NCBI GenBank assembly: GCA_026391675.1 | Contig: JAPLDQ010000003.1 | Location: forward strand, 1-64,000 | Length of the DNA: 64,000 nt | Origin: Bacteroidota bacterium | Lineage (GTDB): Bacteria; Bacteroidota; Bacteroidia; Bacteroidales; JACABE01 | Direction of reading: 5' to 3' | Shown: positions 18,604-26,899 of the stretch, piece by piece | Layout: the number at the start of each line of letters is the position of its first letter | How positions within the stretch are numbered: position 1 is the stretch's first letter | Notes under the pieces: generated by a model | What the model was told of the DNA's origin: nothing | What the model saw: only the letters and a program-made list of their open reading frames with translations | Database searches by the model: none | Made by a program: the position numbers and the translations under genes

Positions 18604-21258
18604 TTAATCTCTCACTATCAATTTAGTTTTTAATCTAAGGTCTTCTGATGAACTTCCTATTTGTAATTCATATTCCCCGGCTTCTATCAAATAATCATCA
18701 TCAGATTCACTGAAATATTTGAGATCATCTGCTTTAAGTAAAAAATCAACTTTGACCGACTCTCCTTTTTTTATATTTATTCTTTTAAATCCTTTTAACG
18801 ATTTTAAGGGCTGAGGCAATTTTGAACTCAGGTTTCTCACATACAACTGAACGACCTCATCACCATCAAAATTTCCTGAATTCTTTACAGTAAAATTAAT
18901 AATTACTGATTCCTTTTTATTAATGCTGGTTTTTGATATTTTAACCGCAGAATATTCAAAACCAGTATAACTTAAGCCAAAGCCAAATGGAAATAAAGCT
19001 TTACCCCTGAAGTATTTATAGGTACGTCCTTCCATAAAATAGTTCTCAAATTCAGGAAGATCATTTACCGATTTATAAAAAGTAACCGGTAATCTACCGG
19101 CAGGATTATAATCACCAAATAAGACATCAGCTACTGCATTTCCGCCTTCCTCACCCGGATACCAGGCTTCTACAATTGCAGGAATATTCTCATTTTCCCA
19201 GTTTATACTTAATGCGCTTCCGTTTGTAAGCACAATCACGATTGGTTTACCACAAGCTTTTAATGCTTTGATCAAGGCAAGTTGTTCTTCAGGTAAATCA
19301 AGACAAACTCTGTCGCCTCCTTTAAAACACTTTAGATTTATTGACATTTCTTCGCCTTCAATGTTAGAAGAAATCCCTGCAAATACAATGGTTACATCTG
19401 CATTTTTTGTCATAGAAACAGCTTTAGCAAACAATGTTTCTTTTGTTTCAGCTTCCTCTTCTGAATTATCTTTTTTCCAGCGAAAACGGATTCCGGCATA
19501 ATCTATACTATCAGCAAATTCCATCCTAATATTGTAGGCTTTACCTTTTTCCATCTTTACTTTTGCAGTCTTCATAACATTCATCTCATAAGGTCTCCAG
19601 TTATTTATTAGCAGCTTGTCTTCAAAATACAAACGACTTCTGTCATCTGAAACTATACCCAAATCATAATTACCAGTTTCGGGAGGTGTTATGCTTCCTG
19701 TCCAGCGGACTGAAAATAAATCCGGAGGTACCTTAGGTGCCGGAGCGTTTTTATCCCAATAAAATTCCATATTGGTATCAATTTGAATATAAACAGGATT
19801 TCCGTTTAGTTCAGGGTTGTCAAAATATTCGCCTTTTAATCCTGATTTACTATCAGGTGTTTTCAGAAAGTCAGAAGGAACTGTTGTTAAAGCACCTCCT
19901 TCATCATAAGGCATGACACCTTTTGTAAATTCAACTTTTACCTTATCACCCAGCTTATTTTTAATACCTTTTAAGAAAGTAACAGGATTTTTTGAAATCC
20001 CGTTGTAATTTCCATACAAAACATCTTCCCGTTGAATATAAGGTCCTATTACTGCAATTGATTTAATCTTATTCCTGTCAAGTGGAAGCAAATTATTCTG
20101 GTTCTTAAGCAAGACAATACTTTCATGCGCTACTTTTAATGAAAGGTTTCTATGTTCTGAAGATTCTATTTCAGAGGCAGGAATATCAGAATAAGGGACT
20201 ATTTCAGGAGGATCAAACATTCCGAGTTTCATTCTGGCAATCAGAAGATGTGAGAGCGCAATATCAATTTCTTTTTCGGTAATATAAGACTTATGAACAG
20301 CTTCTTTTAAGGCTTTGTATTCTGTCCCGCAAGTAATGTCACAACCTGCTTTTACAGCCATGGCAGAAGCTTTTGCCTCATCAGCTGCATATTTATGACC
20401 AACATAAATATCTCCTATTGCACCACAATCTGAAACCACATAACCTTTAAAACCCCATTTCTTTCTTAAAATATCCTTTAATAATAAATCACTGGCACAA
20501 CAGGGAACTCCCTGATAGCTTGAATAGGCACCCATTACTGAAAATGCGCCTCCTTCTTTAATACAAGCCTCGAAAGCAGGCAAATATGTTTCAAACAAAT
20601 CTCTTTTGGAAGTTTTCGCATCAAACTGATGTCGCAAAGGCTCAGGACCAGAGTGAACAGCATAATGTTTGGGTGTTGAAATGAGTTTAAAATATTTCGG
20701 ATCGTCACCCTGTAATCCTTTAACAAAAGCAACACCTATGCGCGAGGTTAAATAAGGATCTTCACCATATGTTTCCTGGCCTCTGCCCCATCTTGGATCT
20801 CTGAAAATATTTATATTTGGTGACCAGAATGTTAATCCTTTATGAACTCCTTTGATATCATTTTTTCTGATACATAAATAATACCAGGCACGAGCTTCTG
20901 TAGATATTACATCAGCTTCTTTCTTTATAAGATCTGGATTCCAAGTAGCTGCCATGGCAATAGCCTGGGGAAATACAGTAGCATTACCTCCTTCATTTAC
21001 AATTCCGTGCAGACATTCGCCACTCCAGTTATAATAAGGAATATCAAGCTTTGGTATTTCAAAAGCTTCATGTTGCATTTGCTGAATCTTTTCATCCAGT
21101 GTCATTCGGGAAATCAGATCTGCCACCCTGACCTCGAAAGATAAAGAAGTGTTTTTATAGGCTGGATTATCCTGTGCCTTAATGACATTAACATTAACTA
21201 TCAATAAAATAATAGTAAATAAGGATAGTTTTATTCTAATTTTCGCTGATTTTTCCAT
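18604..21258 (-). CDS. Glycoside hydrolase family 3 (beta-glucosidase/xylosidase-like) with PA14 insertion and C-terminal FnIII-like domain
   Basis: MTLDEKIQQM; FSPNINIFRDPRWGRGQETYGEDPYL; nucleophile motif GYVVSDCGAI; PA14-like GLKGEYFDNPELNG..SDDRSRLYFEDKLLINNW. Likely start is the internal Met MEKSAKIRIKL with signal peptide (ORF extends to 21303). Confidence 0.93.
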   Translation of the reverse strand: MEKSAKIRIKLSLFTIILLIVNVNVIKAQDNPAYKNTSLSFEVRVADLISRMTLDEKIQQMQHEAFEIPKLDIPYYNWSGECLHGIVNEGGNATVFPQAIAMAATWNPDLIKKEADVISTEARAWYYLCIRKNDIKGVHKGLTFWSPNINIFRDPRWGRGQETYGEDPYLTSRIGVAFVKGLQGDDPKYFKLISTPKHYAVHSGPEPLRHQFDAKTSKRDLFETYLPAFEACIKEGGAFSVMGAYSSYQGVPCCASDLLLKDILRKKWGFKGYVVSDCGAIGDIYVGHKYAADEAKASAMAVKAGCDITCGTEYKALKEAVHKSYITEKEIDIALSHLLIARMKLGMFDPPEIVPYSDIPASEIESSEHRNLSLKVAHESIVLLKNQNNLLPLDRNKIKSIAVIGPYIQREDVLYGNYNGISKNPVTFLKGIKNKLGDKVKVEFTKGVMPYDEGGALTTVPSDFLKTPDSKSGLKGEYFDNPELNGNPVYIQIDTNMEFYWDKNAPAPKVPPDLFSVRWTGSITPPETGNYDLGIVSDDRSRLYFEDKLLINNWRPYEMNVMKTAKVKMEKGKAYNIRMEFADSIDYAGIRFRWKKDNSEEEAETKETLFAKAVSMTKNADVTIVFAGISSNIEGEEMSINLKCFKGGDRVCLDLPEEQLALIKALKACGKPIVIVLTNGSALSINWENENIPAIVEAWYPGEEGGNAVADVLFGDYNPAGRLPVTFYKSVNDLPEFENYFMEGRTYKYFRGKALFPFGFGLSYTGFEYSAVKISKTSINKKESVIINFTVKNSGNFDGDEVVQLYVRNLSSKLPQPLKSLKGFKRINIKKGESVKVDFLLKADDLKYFSESDDDYLIEAGEYELQIGSSSEDLRLKTKLIVRD

Positions 21259-21781
21259 GACTTTAATTTTAAAGGGAAAAGCAAATCTTTTATTTAATGA
21301 CAAAGGTATAACTTAATTTGTTTGAAATGCATCAATTGAAACATCAATTGTCTAATTAACAGCATTTTTCAATCATGATTCCCCGCTAATACCAGCGTCA
21401 GTATCACTACTTAATACCGACCATAAAATGGAAAAATATTTTTCTTTCAACAGACTTAATTACATTGAAAAACGAAGTGACAGAACAAAATGTAAGTATT
21501 GATACATTAATAAATGATGATGTCTGGAAACAGAATCAGATTTTTAATATATAATTTGATTATCAACTAATTATCATAATATAATTTCAATTGAATAATA
21601 CAGGGTCTACTACTATATCCTTAAACACTTTATATTCAATACCTTCCATACCTATAGAAGAATATATTTATTAATTTTGTTTACAGCTTAAAATTACGCA
21701 TTTACTGTTAAATATTTAACTGACGATTTACAAATTGTTAATAAATTGTTTAAAATAATATTTTTATTAATTTTTTTTATA

Positions 21782-21789
21782 TATATTTG
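21782..21789 (+). promoter_or_regulatory. -7 element TATATTTG
   Basis: TAnnTTTG motif upstream of CDS at 21824. Confidence 0.4.
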
Positions 21790-21823
21790 TAAAAGCAAAG
21801 AGTAAATTAATATTTAATATAAT

Positions 21824-22258
21824 ATGAAAAAAATATTTACAATTCTTGTATTATTTAGTTTGCTAATTGGATGTAGCAAAGATGACAATTTACCAATTAA
21901 TAAGGTATCCACACAAAACCCATTGCAAATAAAAAAGAACATATTAACAACTAAAACTTGGTATTTATCTAATAAATTATGCACTGATGAAGCTTATCAT
22001 TTAAACTTCAACAATGATTCTGTTACTCAAATATTTTATCAAACATTTGATTTTGTTACTTGGTATAATTCATCAAATTCTGGAGCTTATATTTTAACCA
22101 ATGATTCAATTAAATTCAATAGATTATTTCATTATTATGGTGATAATACTTTACCTTATAAAATATCTAATGATTCTTTGATTCTTTACCCAACGAACAC
22201 AAGTTATATTATTGACAAACACATATATGTCTCTAATCCAATTCCTGGTAAACCATAA
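21824..22258 (+). CDS. Hypothetical lipoprotein
   Basis: Lipobox LLIGCSKDD after hydrophobic N-terminus. Confidence 0.7.
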   Translation: MKKIFTILVLFSLLIGCSKDDNLPINKVSTQNPLQIKKNILTTKTWYLSNKLCTDEAYHLNFNNDSVTQIFYQTFDFVTWYNSSNSGAYILTNDSIKFNRLFHYYGDNTLPYKISNDSLILYPTNTSYIIDKHIYVSNPIPGKP

Positions 22259-22496
22259 AAATAAATAAATGGACTTTTTTCGCCTGAACAAATGTCAAAT
22301 TGTCCTGTGCTGATGTTTGGGTTTTCTGGTTCTGTATCTGAAAACCCTTTTTTGTTTTCGTTATCTTCTGTATTGGCTTTATTTCTTTACAAATTTAATC
22401 ATAAAAAAAAAGAGAAAGTTTCTTATTTTAACCTCAACAATAATACAATTATAAGGTTATTGAAATATTTCATAAAATGTTTTACACATAATCAAT

Positions 22497-22533
22497 AAAG
22501 TCTAACATAATCAATATGTTAGACTTTATTTTT
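22497..22533 (+). terminator. Hairpin terminator
   Basis: AAAGTCTAACATA-ATCAA-TATGTTAGACTTT followed by ATTTTTT. Confidence 0.6.
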
Positions 22534-22535
22534 TG

Positions 22536-22902
22536 TGGAGCTGCAGGGATTCGAACCCTGGTCCAAACAAGCAGCAAAACTGCTTTCTACATGCTTAGTT
22601 TTCTATTGTTTGTCGGGCAAATACCGGCAAAAAACCAGCCTATACTTACCGTATCTCCTTTATTTCACTTTTGCACCGGAACCTTGCAAAAGCTATACCA
22701 ACATTTATGATGCTCCGTTCAAAACGCCGTTAGTAAAAGCTTTTTGGGGAGCAAATAGCTGCTAAATCCTGGATTAAGCTGCTAAAGCGTAAGAATTGTT
22801 TTCGCCGTTTATTGGCTGTGTAACTTGGGATTAACGAGTCATATTTACCACACTCGGCATGCTTACAATCCCACTTTCTTGCTGTCAAAACCAGTCAGCC
22901 CC
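22536..22902 (-). ncRNA. ssrA: tmRNA (transfer-messenger RNA)
   Basis: Minus strand 5' GGGGCTGACTGGTTTTGACAGC...; 3' GGTTCGAATCCCTGCAGCTCCA; acceptor GGGGCTG/CAGCTCC pairs; internal tag frame GENNSYALAA-stop at 22774-22806. Confidence 0.95.
22774..22806 (-). other. tmRNA proteolysis tag reading frame GENNSYALAA*
   Basis: GGC GAA AAC AAT TCT TAC GCT TTA GCA GCT TAA on the minus strand. Confidence 0.9.
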
Positions 22903-22917
22903 GTGAAATATATGCTG

Positions 22918-22925
22918 CAAAATTA
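22918..22925 (-). promoter_or_regulatory. -7 element TAATTTTG for ssrA
   Basis: TAnnTTTG on minus strand, 15 bp upstream of the tmRNA 5' end. Confidence 0.4.
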
Positions 22926-22969
22926 CGCATTTTTAGTGATTTATAGTAAATAATTAATAATTTTACTTT

Positions 22970-23030
22970 TAACTTTAAGTACTCTAAGTACTTCAAGTAA
23001 TCAAGGCACTCTAAGTACTTTATCCTCGTT
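22970..23030. repeat. 9-bp-period short repeat ACTYTAAGT
   Basis: actttaagt actctaagt acttcaagt aatcaaggc actctaagt actttatcc. Confidence 0.8.
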
Positions 23031-23082
23031 AAATATTGTTAAATAAGTCCATACAAATATATGGCATGAAAATAAAATGCTT

Positions 23083-23090
23083 TATATTTG
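23083..23090 (+). promoter_or_regulatory. -7 element TATATTTG
   Basis: TAnnTTTG upstream of FKBP gene. Confidence 0.4.
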
Positions 23091-23115
23091 TCGAATTAAT
23101 TTTAAACCATAAAAA

Positions 23116-23829
23116 ATGAAAAAAACCCTTTTATTTATCACAGCATTGATCTTAGTTTTAAGCTTCAGTGTTTCAGCTCAAAAAAATAAAGATTTTAAAC
23201 TTGTTACTAATCTTGATTCAATCAGTTATCTGATTGGTGCAGATATAGGTCATAACCTGGTTAATAATTCAATCCAGTTTACACCTGAATTATTGTATAA
23301 AGGCATTTCAGACGCATTAAAAAATACCGATTCTCTTGTAGTCAGCAACCAGAAAAAAAACGAATGTTTAGGTAAATGGCAACAGGAAAGAACAAAAAAA
23401 CAACAGGACGAAAAAGCTAAGAAATCAGAAGGTGCAAAAAAGGCCGGAACAGAATTTTTAGCAAAAAACAAAACAGCTGATGGTGTTAAAGTTACAGCCA
23501 GCGGATTACAATACAAAGTTGTAAAAGAAGGTAGCGGCGAACATCCAAAAGCAACTGATAAAGTTAAAGTTCATTATCATGGCACTTTAATTGACGGTAC
23601 TGTTTTTGATTCATCAGTACAAAGAGGTGAACCAATTTCATTCGGCTTAAACCAGGTTATTCCGGGTTGGACAGAAGGTGTTCAGTTAATGACACCCGGT
23701 TCAAAATATATTTTCTATATCCCTTCAAACTTAGCTTATGGCGATAGAGAAGCTGGTAAAATACCTCCGGGATCAACATTGATTTTTGAAGTTGAATTAT
23801 TTTCAATTGAACCTCAAACAGAAAAGTAA
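23116..23829 (+). CDS. FKBP-type peptidyl-prolyl cis-trans isomerase, secreted
   Basis: Signal peptide; FKBP_N-like region; VKVHYHGTLIDGTVFDSSVQRGEPISFGLNQVIPGWTEGVQLMTPGSKYIFYIPSNLAYGDREAGKIPPGSTLIFEVEL. Confidence 0.95.
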   Translation: MKKTLLFITALILVLSFSVSAQKNKDFKLVTNLDSISYLIGADIGHNLVNNSIQFTPELLYKGISDALKNTDSLVVSNQKKNECLGKWQQERTKKQQDEKAKKSEGAKKAGTEFLAKNKTADGVKVTASGLQYKVVKEGSGEHPKATDKVKVHYHGTLIDGTVFDSSVQRGEPISFGLNQVIPGWTEGVQLMTPGSKYIFYIPSNLAYGDREAGKIPPGSTLIFEVELFSIEPQTEK

Positions 23830-23860
23830 TTGTTTTTACTACATTTAAATACTATTTTAC

Positions 23861-23893
23861 AAAGCCGCTGTTATTTTACAACGGCTTTTTTTT
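23861..23893 (+). terminator. Intrinsic terminator
   Basis: AAAGCCG...CGGCTTT followed by T-run. Confidence 0.7.
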
Positions 23894-23917
23894 ATCTTTG
23901 CAATGAATAAAATAATA

Positions 23918-24490
23918 ATGCTTGACAAATTAAAAGATAAAACTGTTGGTATAGCAGGCTGTGGCGGTTTGGGTTCCAATTGTGCAATTGCATTGGCACG
24001 TATAGGAATTGGCAAACTGATTATAGCTGATTTTGATAATATTGTTCAATCCAATCTCAATCGTCAGTACTTTTTTATAAACCAGCTGGGGATGCCAAAA
24101 GTGGATGCATTAAAAACAAATATTGAAAATGTTAACAAAGAGGTTATTGTTGAAAAACATAATATAAAACTAAACCCAATAAATATTCCGCATATTTTTG
24201 CAGATTGTGACGTTATTATTGAAGCTTTCGACTTATCAGAAATGAAAACGCTGCTGATTGAAACAGTTTTGGCTGAAATGCCTGACAAATATATTATTTC
24301 CGGTTCAGGAATGGCAGGTTGGGGTAACAACAATGGTATTAAAACAATAAATTACGGTAAACTTTATATTTGTGGAGATATGACAACTGAAATTTCTGAA
24401 ACCAACCCTCCCCTTGCACCCCGGGTTGGTATAGTTGCCAATATGCAGGCCAATCAGGCAGTTGAGATTTTATTAAAAATTAAAAATTAG
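23918..24490 (+). CDS. thiF: ThiF-family sulfur-carrier adenylyltransferase (short form)
   Basis: VGIAGCGGLGSNCAIALARIGIGKLIIADFDNIVQSNLNRQYFF; ATG at 23918 preferred over 23903 because a TATCTTTG -7 motif ends at 23900. Confidence 0.85.
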   Translation: MLDKLKDKTVGIAGCGGLGSNCAIALARIGIGKLIIADFDNIVQSNLNRQYFFINQLGMPKVDALKTNIENVNKEVIVEKHNIKLNPINIPHIFADCDVIIEAFDLSEMKTLLIETVLAEMPDKYIISGSGMAGWGNNNGIKTINYGKLYICGDMTTEISETNPPLAPRVGIVANMQANQAVEILLKIKN

Positions 24491-24534
24491 GAATTAGGAA
24501 TTAGGAATTAGGTATCAGGCAACAGTAAGTAGTA

Positions 24535-24605
24535 AACATATATCCTAACAACCTAATAACTTAATAACTTAATAACCTAATAACTCAATAACATAATAAC
24601 TTAAT
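24535..24605. repeat. Degenerate 8-bp tandem repeat (CTTAATAA-type)
   Basis: cctaataacttaataacttaataacctaataactcaataacataataac. Confidence 0.85.
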
Positions 24606-24809
24606 ATGAAAATTACACTTAATAATAGCCCTGAAGATATAGAAAGAAATGAAATTAGCATTTCAGAACTGCTGGTTTTAAAAAACTTTGTGTTTAAAAT
24701 GCTGGTAATAAAGCTTAATGATAAAGTTATTAAAAAACCTGATTATGCAACAACATTTATTAAAGATGGTGATACTGTTATGGTTTTGCATTTAGTAAGC
24801 GGAGGTTAA
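24606..24809 (+). CDS. thiS: Sulfur carrier protein ThiS
   Basis: 67 aa, ubiquitin-like, C-terminal ..VMVLHLVSGG di-glycine. Confidence 0.85.
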   Translation: MKITLNNSPEDIERNEISISELLVLKNFVFKMLVIKLNDKVIKKPDYATTFIKDGDTVMVLHLVSGG

Positions 24810-24890
24810 ATCTTTTGTTAAAATCAAAATAAAAATCATTATCAATTTATTTTTTACTTAATTTTGTATTCCTTTGTTAAAATATCCGTT

Positions 24891-25898
24891 ATGTACAAAT
24901 ACTTCAGTTTTTTAATTTTCTTTCTTACAGTCATTATCATTTCTTCCTGCAAAACCGACTTTAATCCTAATGCAGAATACAAGGATATTACAGTAGTGTA
25001 TGGTATACTCAACCAAAGCGATACCAATACTTTTATTAAAATTAACAAAGCTTTTCTTGGCAATCAGAATGCTTATGTCATGGCTTCGGATGAATTCCTC
25101 AGCAGCTATGGTACAGATTTGCAGGTTAAATTGGAAGAATTAACGGGCAATGATGTTTCAAAAGTTTTTAATTTCGATACCTGCACTGTTTTTACCAAAG
25201 ATCCCGGTGTATTTTATGCCCCAAAACAAGTAGTATATAAATGCAAAACACTTAATCAATTACAGGAAAGTAAAACTTATAAATTAACCATTAAAAATAT
25301 AAAAACTGGGAAAATAATAAGTGCTCAAACCCATCTTGTTGGAAGTTTTAAAATTGATGTACCGGCAGCCTATCAGACTACAATTGATTTTACACTTACA
25401 GGAAAAACAAAATTACAATGGTATACAGCCAATGGTGGCAGAAAATATCAGGTTGATATGCGCATAAATTATTTTGAAAGTTTAAACGACACATCACACT
25501 ATGTTAGCAAATATGTTGATGTAAATCTCGGATTTGTTAATTCTACAACCTTAGAAAGCGGGACTCCCTTACAGCTTGAATTTCCAAGTGTTACCTATTA
25601 TCAGGCGTTGAAAAGCAATTTAATCTGGTCCACTCAGGCACATCAGATATTCCGTAAACCAGGAATGATTGAATTTTTCTTTAATGTTGCAGGAGACGAT
25701 TTAAGTACATATATTGACCTTAATGGTCCTTCCAATTCGATTGTTCAGGTTCGTCCGGAATTTACCAATATTAGTAACGGAATTGGTATTTTTTCAGCCA
25801 GATACAATAATTCGGTTGACAAACCCCGCCGGGTGGTTTTAAGTTCAAAATCAATAGATATTTTAAAATCTGAAACGTATTCAATGCTTGGATTTTAA
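24891..25898 (+). CDS. Secreted lipoprotein, DUF4249-like
   Basis: MYKYFSFLIFFLTVIIISSCKTDFNPNAEYKDITVVYGILNQSDTNTFIKINKAFLG; lipobox ISSC. Confidence 0.65.
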   Translation: MYKYFSFLIFFLTVIIISSCKTDFNPNAEYKDITVVYGILNQSDTNTFIKINKAFLGNQNAYVMASDEFLSSYGTDLQVKLEELTGNDVSKVFNFDTCTVFTKDPGVFYAPKQVVYKCKTLNQLQESKTYKLTIKNIKTGKIISAQTHLVGSFKIDVPAAYQTTIDFTLTGKTKLQWYTANGGRKYQVDMRINYFESLNDTSHYVSKYVDVNLGFVNSTTLESGTPLQLEFPSVTYYQALKSNLIWSTQAHQIFRKPGMIEFFFNVAGDDLSTYIDLNGPSNSIVQVRPEFTNISNGIGIFSARYNNSVDKPRRVVLSSKSIDILKSETYSMLGF

Positions 25899-25978
25899 TA
25901 TTATTTTAGCTTCTCATAATAATATTTTCTTAGTTTAAAAGTTTTATCATTTTAACTATTCATCAATTAAACTGCTAA

Positions 25979-26662
25979 GTGGAAATAAAAAAATCTAATA
26001 AGGCAGATCTTGAAAATAAAAAAACCATTTTTTTTCAATTGGGCTTGATTTTCTCATTAGGGATATGTTTATTTGCTTTTGAATGGAAATCATATAATAT
26101 GCCTGATAATGAAACTTTTTCGGTGAATGCTGCTGAAGTTTTTGCTGAAGAAGTTTCACAATCACAAGCTGAAATTCCGGTAGCAATTCCACTTCCACCT
26201 CAACAACAATCTTCAGATTTACAGATTGTTGAAAATGATGAGATCATAGGAACTGAAATTAAAATTGACCAGGAAAGCATGCATACAAATAGCGGGAATA
26301 ACAATGGATTGTCCGAAAACGGAGAAAGTGAAGTAGAAGAAGGTGAGATTTTAATGGTAGTTGAAGAAAATCCGTCATTTCCTGGTGGTGACGGTGCAAG
26401 AATAAAATTTTTACAGAATTATACGCTATACCCTAAAATTGCCCGGGAAAGGAACATACAAGGTACCGTTTATATTGAGTTTGTAATAGAAAAAGACGGT
26501 AGTGTAAATAAAGTTAAACTCCTGAACAGCATTGGTGGCGGTTGTGACGAAGAAGCAATCAGAATTGTTAAAGCCATGCCACACTGGATTCCAGGCAGAC
26601 AAAAAGGAAAAGCAGTCCGCGTTTTATTCCATATGCCAATAATATTCTCCTTAAACGGATAA
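25979..26662 (+). CDS. TonB C-terminal domain energy transducer protein
   Basis: FPGGDGARIKFLQNYTLYPKIARERNIQGTVYIEFVIEKDGSVNKVKLLNSIGGGCDEEAIRIVKAMPHWIPGRQKGKAV; N-term TM; GTG start. Confidence 0.9.
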   Translation: MEIKKSNKADLENKKTIFFQLGLIFSLGICLFAFEWKSYNMPDNETFSVNAAEVFAEEVSQSQAEIPVAIPLPPQQQSSDLQIVENDEIIGTEIKIDQESMHTNSGNNNGLSENGESEVEEGEILMVVEENPSFPGGDGARIKFLQNYTLYPKIARERNIQGTVYIEFVIEKDGSVNKVKLLNSIGGGCDEEAIRIVKAMPHWIPGRQKGKAVRVLFHMPIIFSLNG

Positions 26663-26899
26663 ATTCATAGAAAGAAAAGAATCAAGCAGAAAACTGTAGA
26701 CAAAATTATTTATTCTCTTTGATTTGGCGATTTGGCGATTTTGTAATTTGGTGATTTGGTTGATAGTTATTTGTTATTAAGTTATTAAGTTATTAAGTGG
26801 CAAGTGATAAGTGAAAAAATGGCAAGCTGATAACTCAGATTATACAGATTTACACCGATAAGGAGTTGATTTCTATAACTTTAAGTACTCTAAGTACTT
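26660..26899. repeat. Intergenic mosaic of short-period repeats
   Basis: gatttggcg x2-3; ttattaag x3; aagtgataagtg; TAACTTTAAGTACTCTAAGTACTT identical to 22970-22993. Confidence 0.8.

Noticed and set aside
21360-21560. Possible gene remnant between GH3 and lipoprotein (frames reading QRQYHYLIPTIKWKNIFLSTDLITLKNEVTEQNVSIDTLINDD or MEKYFSFNRLNYIEKRSDRTKCKY)
   Set aside because: Short, no start in one frame, no family recognised; cannot be supported as a pseudogene without a search.
22292-22498. 68-aa ORF downstream of the lipoprotein gene
   Set aside because: No ribosome-binding or homology signal recognised; short and low complexity.
22516-22765. Two plus-strand ORFs (MLDFIFCGAAGIRTLVQTSSK, MELQGFEPWSKQAAK)
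   Set aside because: Lie over the antisense of the tmRNA T-arm and 3' half; the GAAGIRTLVQ/GFEPWSK type peptides are a classic RNA-gene artefact.
24864-25063. Antisense ORF 24854-25063 and the longer MYSFVKISV start for the 24864 lipoprotein
   Set aside because: Internal ATG at 24891 gives a proper lipoprotein signal; antisense ORF is a shadow.
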